Part shown: piece by piece, positions 6,699-7,542 of the stretch
How positions within the stretch are numbered: position 1 is the stretch's first letter
Layout: each line of letters opens with the position of its first letter
DNA from: an uncultured Bdellovibrionales bacterium
GTDB lineage: Bacteria; Bdellovibrionota; Bdellovibrionia; Bdellovibrionales; UBA1609
Direction: 5' to 3'
Assembly (NCBI GenBank): GCA_937980625.1
Contig: CALJPJ010000302.1
Location: 1-7,542 of the forward strand
DNA length: 7,542 bases
Made by a program: the position numbers and the translations under genes
Notes under the pieces: model-generated
What the model was told of the DNA's origin: nothing
The model's input: the letters and a program-made list of their open reading frames with translations, nothing else
The model's database searches: none

Positions 6699-6899
6699 GG
6701 AAGAAAAAGTAGACTGTAAATTAATGGAGCTGATCTAACTTCCACATTATATACAATCGTTGAATCATGTAAAAAAGTTGGGATAGAACCAAAAGCTTAC
6801 ACACTTATGGTTGTTAAAAAGAAAATAGCGGGCAAAGAGCCTCTTACACAAATGGAGTATGCTCGAAGTATCAGAGACGAGGACAGTTCAGGAGTCTAG
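6699..6899 (+). pseudogene. IS66-type transposase (TnpC) C-terminal remnant
   Basis: In the same frame as the IS4 relic, the translation reads GRKSRL, a stop (TAA 6717-6719), NGADL, LYTIVESCKKVGIEPKAY and a basic tail ending at TAG 6897-6899. IS66 TnpC proteins end with GRKNWLF...GA...LYSLIESCKxNGVEPxxYL, so this is their last 60-70 residues with a short deletion after GRKxxL. The catalytic DDE residues are absent, so this is a dead fragment. The TAG at 6897 may be the original stop. A TTAC at 6901-6904 just beyond could be a decayed right end, since IS66 termini usually begin GTAA, but this is weak. AGTCTAG (6893-6899) and CTAGACT (6920-6926) form a 7-base inverted repeat here. Confidence 0.65.
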
Positions 6900-6969
6900 G
6901 TTACGGTTTATGAGCATGACTAGACTACATATTAAATTTTTTGAAACATGAACTTAACTGATGACCATA

Positions 6970-7542
6970 TTATTTCAAAAGTTTACCACAAACAGGTGCT
7001 GCAAAAAAACTACTAACTTCTTTATCAAAAATTTTACGATAATTTTCTCTTTCAAAAATATATCCTTTGTATTTTTCGCCAACTAGATTTTTACCATCAA
7101 CTATTGTTAAAGTTTTCTTTAAGATTTCTGAAACCTCAGGGCCACTTAAATGTTTATTTGCATTTTGTAGTTTCAAATCAAGTAAACTTAACAATCGCGT
7201 ATACTCTATTGCCGCCTTACTAGTTGTTGGAGTGAAGTTGGATGATACAGCATAAACCATTTTTGAAGCCTGGCTATAATTACCAACATAATCAATTTTC
7301 CCATCATTAGTTACTTCTGCTCGAGCCACAAATTGAACGTTTGATGGTGTTTTTTTTATTAAGTTTAGAGGCCATCTATTTAAAGTTTCAACTCGCTCAC
7401 TCTCGTTACCAGAAGCTATAACAAATAAAGCTGATTTACTTTCCAATATAGCCTTAGTTGTTTCTGTCCATGCGCCTAATTCTTTATGTGATATGGACAT
7501 ATTAAAAAACTTAACTCCATTTTCAACTAACCTTCTTATTAA
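6970..7542 (-). CDS. Subtilisin-like (S8) serine peptidase, C-terminal part (5' end outside window)
   Basis: The frame is open to the window edge, so the ATG at 7500 is internal: the residues before it complete the motif VKFFNMSIS, matching the usual VxVINMSxG of subtilases. Next comes FVIASGNES, in which Asn (codon 7405-7407) is the oxyanion-hole residue. The catalytic Ser is most likely in TTSKAAIEY (codon 7219-7221), aligned to GTSMAAP, followed by the expected helix and the segment SGPEVSEILKKT, typical after the Ser. The Asp and His motifs should lie beyond the window. The GTS Gly is Thr and the AAP Pro is Ile, which is unusual. The visible part is 190 residues, ending at TAA 6970-6972. 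These enzymes are usually exported and cleave proteins; the signal peptide is not visible. The family call is good; activity is uncertain. Confidence 0.75.
   Translation of the reverse strand, partial: LIRRLVENGVKFFNMSISHKELGAWTETTKAILESKSALFVIASGNESERVETLNRWPLNLIKKTPSNVQFVARAEVTNDGKIDYVGNYSQASKMVYAVSSNFTPTTSKAAIEYTRLLSLLDLKLQNANKHLSGPEVSEILKKTLTIVDGKNLVGEKYKGYIFERENYRKIFDKEVSSFFAAPVCGKLLK

Larger units (their letters stand above)
5933..6969. other. About 1 kb without an intact gene: hairpin cluster plus transposase remnants
   Basis: Between the stop of dbpA and the stop of the S8 peptidase gene there is no convincing full-length gene. The left third (5945-6240) is rich in inverted repeats of different sequence, listed separately. 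The middle (6241-6384) shows little beyond the end of a weak 50-codon frame. The right part (about 6385-6903) encodes recognisable but broken pieces of two transposases. I read the stretch as an old insertion hotspot between a conserved gene and a peptidase gene. Confidence 0.75.

Noticed and set aside
6939..6980. TTTTGAAA / TTTCAAAA inverted repeat around the end of the S8 gene as a terminator
   Set aside because: The 8-bp arms are far apart (26-base loop), purely A/T-rich apart from one pair, and one arm overlaps the stop codon.
7067..7255. 62-codon frame opposite the S8 peptidase gene
   Set aside because: It is antisense to the region holding the catalytic Ser motif and has no family features.
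7498..7500. ATG as the start of the S8 peptidase
   Set aside because: The residues upstream to the window edge complete a conserved subtilase strand motif ending in NMS, so the gene continues beyond the window.

Overview
The window is AT-rich (about one third G+C by eye) bacterial DNA. It carries a row of ordinary proteobacterial-type genes followed by about 1 kb of decayed, hairpin-rich DNA. YcaO and DbpA both closely resemble the enterobacterial proteins. The Lys/Asn/Ile-rich proteins, a secreted Cys-rich orphan and a divergent subtilase together suggest an AT-rich proteobacterium or a relative such as a Bacteriovorax-like bacterium. That placement is inference only; nothing here fixes the taxon.

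Layout: (1) 1-873, + strand, the 3' half of ycaO, whose product is an accessory factor for RimO-dependent methylthiolation of ribosomal protein S12. The gene runs off the left edge. (2) 904-1956, - strand, convergent with ycaO, a cupin-domain protein with a long helical C-terminal part and no assigned function. (3) 1957-2238, a divergent intergenic region with a fair promoter candidate for the cupin gene. (4) 2239-4032, + strand, a secreted Cys-rich protein of unknown function with a Lys-rich linker. (5) 4079-4525, + strand, a HIT-family nucleotide hydrolase/transferase. (6) 4553-5932, + strand, dbpA, a DEAD-box RNA helicase acting on 23S rRNA. Genes 4-6 face the same way with gaps of 46 and 27 bases and could be co-transcribed. 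(7) 5933-6969, no convincing intact gene. Its left part (5945-6240) holds a dense series of inverted repeats, including a long imperfect hairpin just after dbpA. Its right part (about 6385-6903) is a graveyard of two transposases, an IS4/Tn5-type core joined in frame to an IS66-type C-terminus, both with stop codons. (8) 6970-7542, - strand, the C-terminal part of a subtilisin-like (S8) serine peptidase that runs off the right edge.

Two genes (ycaO, dbpA) act on the ribosome or its assembly, but they are separated by unrelated genes and I see no single pathway linking the window. I found no tRNA, rRNA, CRISPR array or recognisable defence system. The least explained parts are the secreted Cys-rich protein, the hairpin cluster after dbpA and the fused IS relic.
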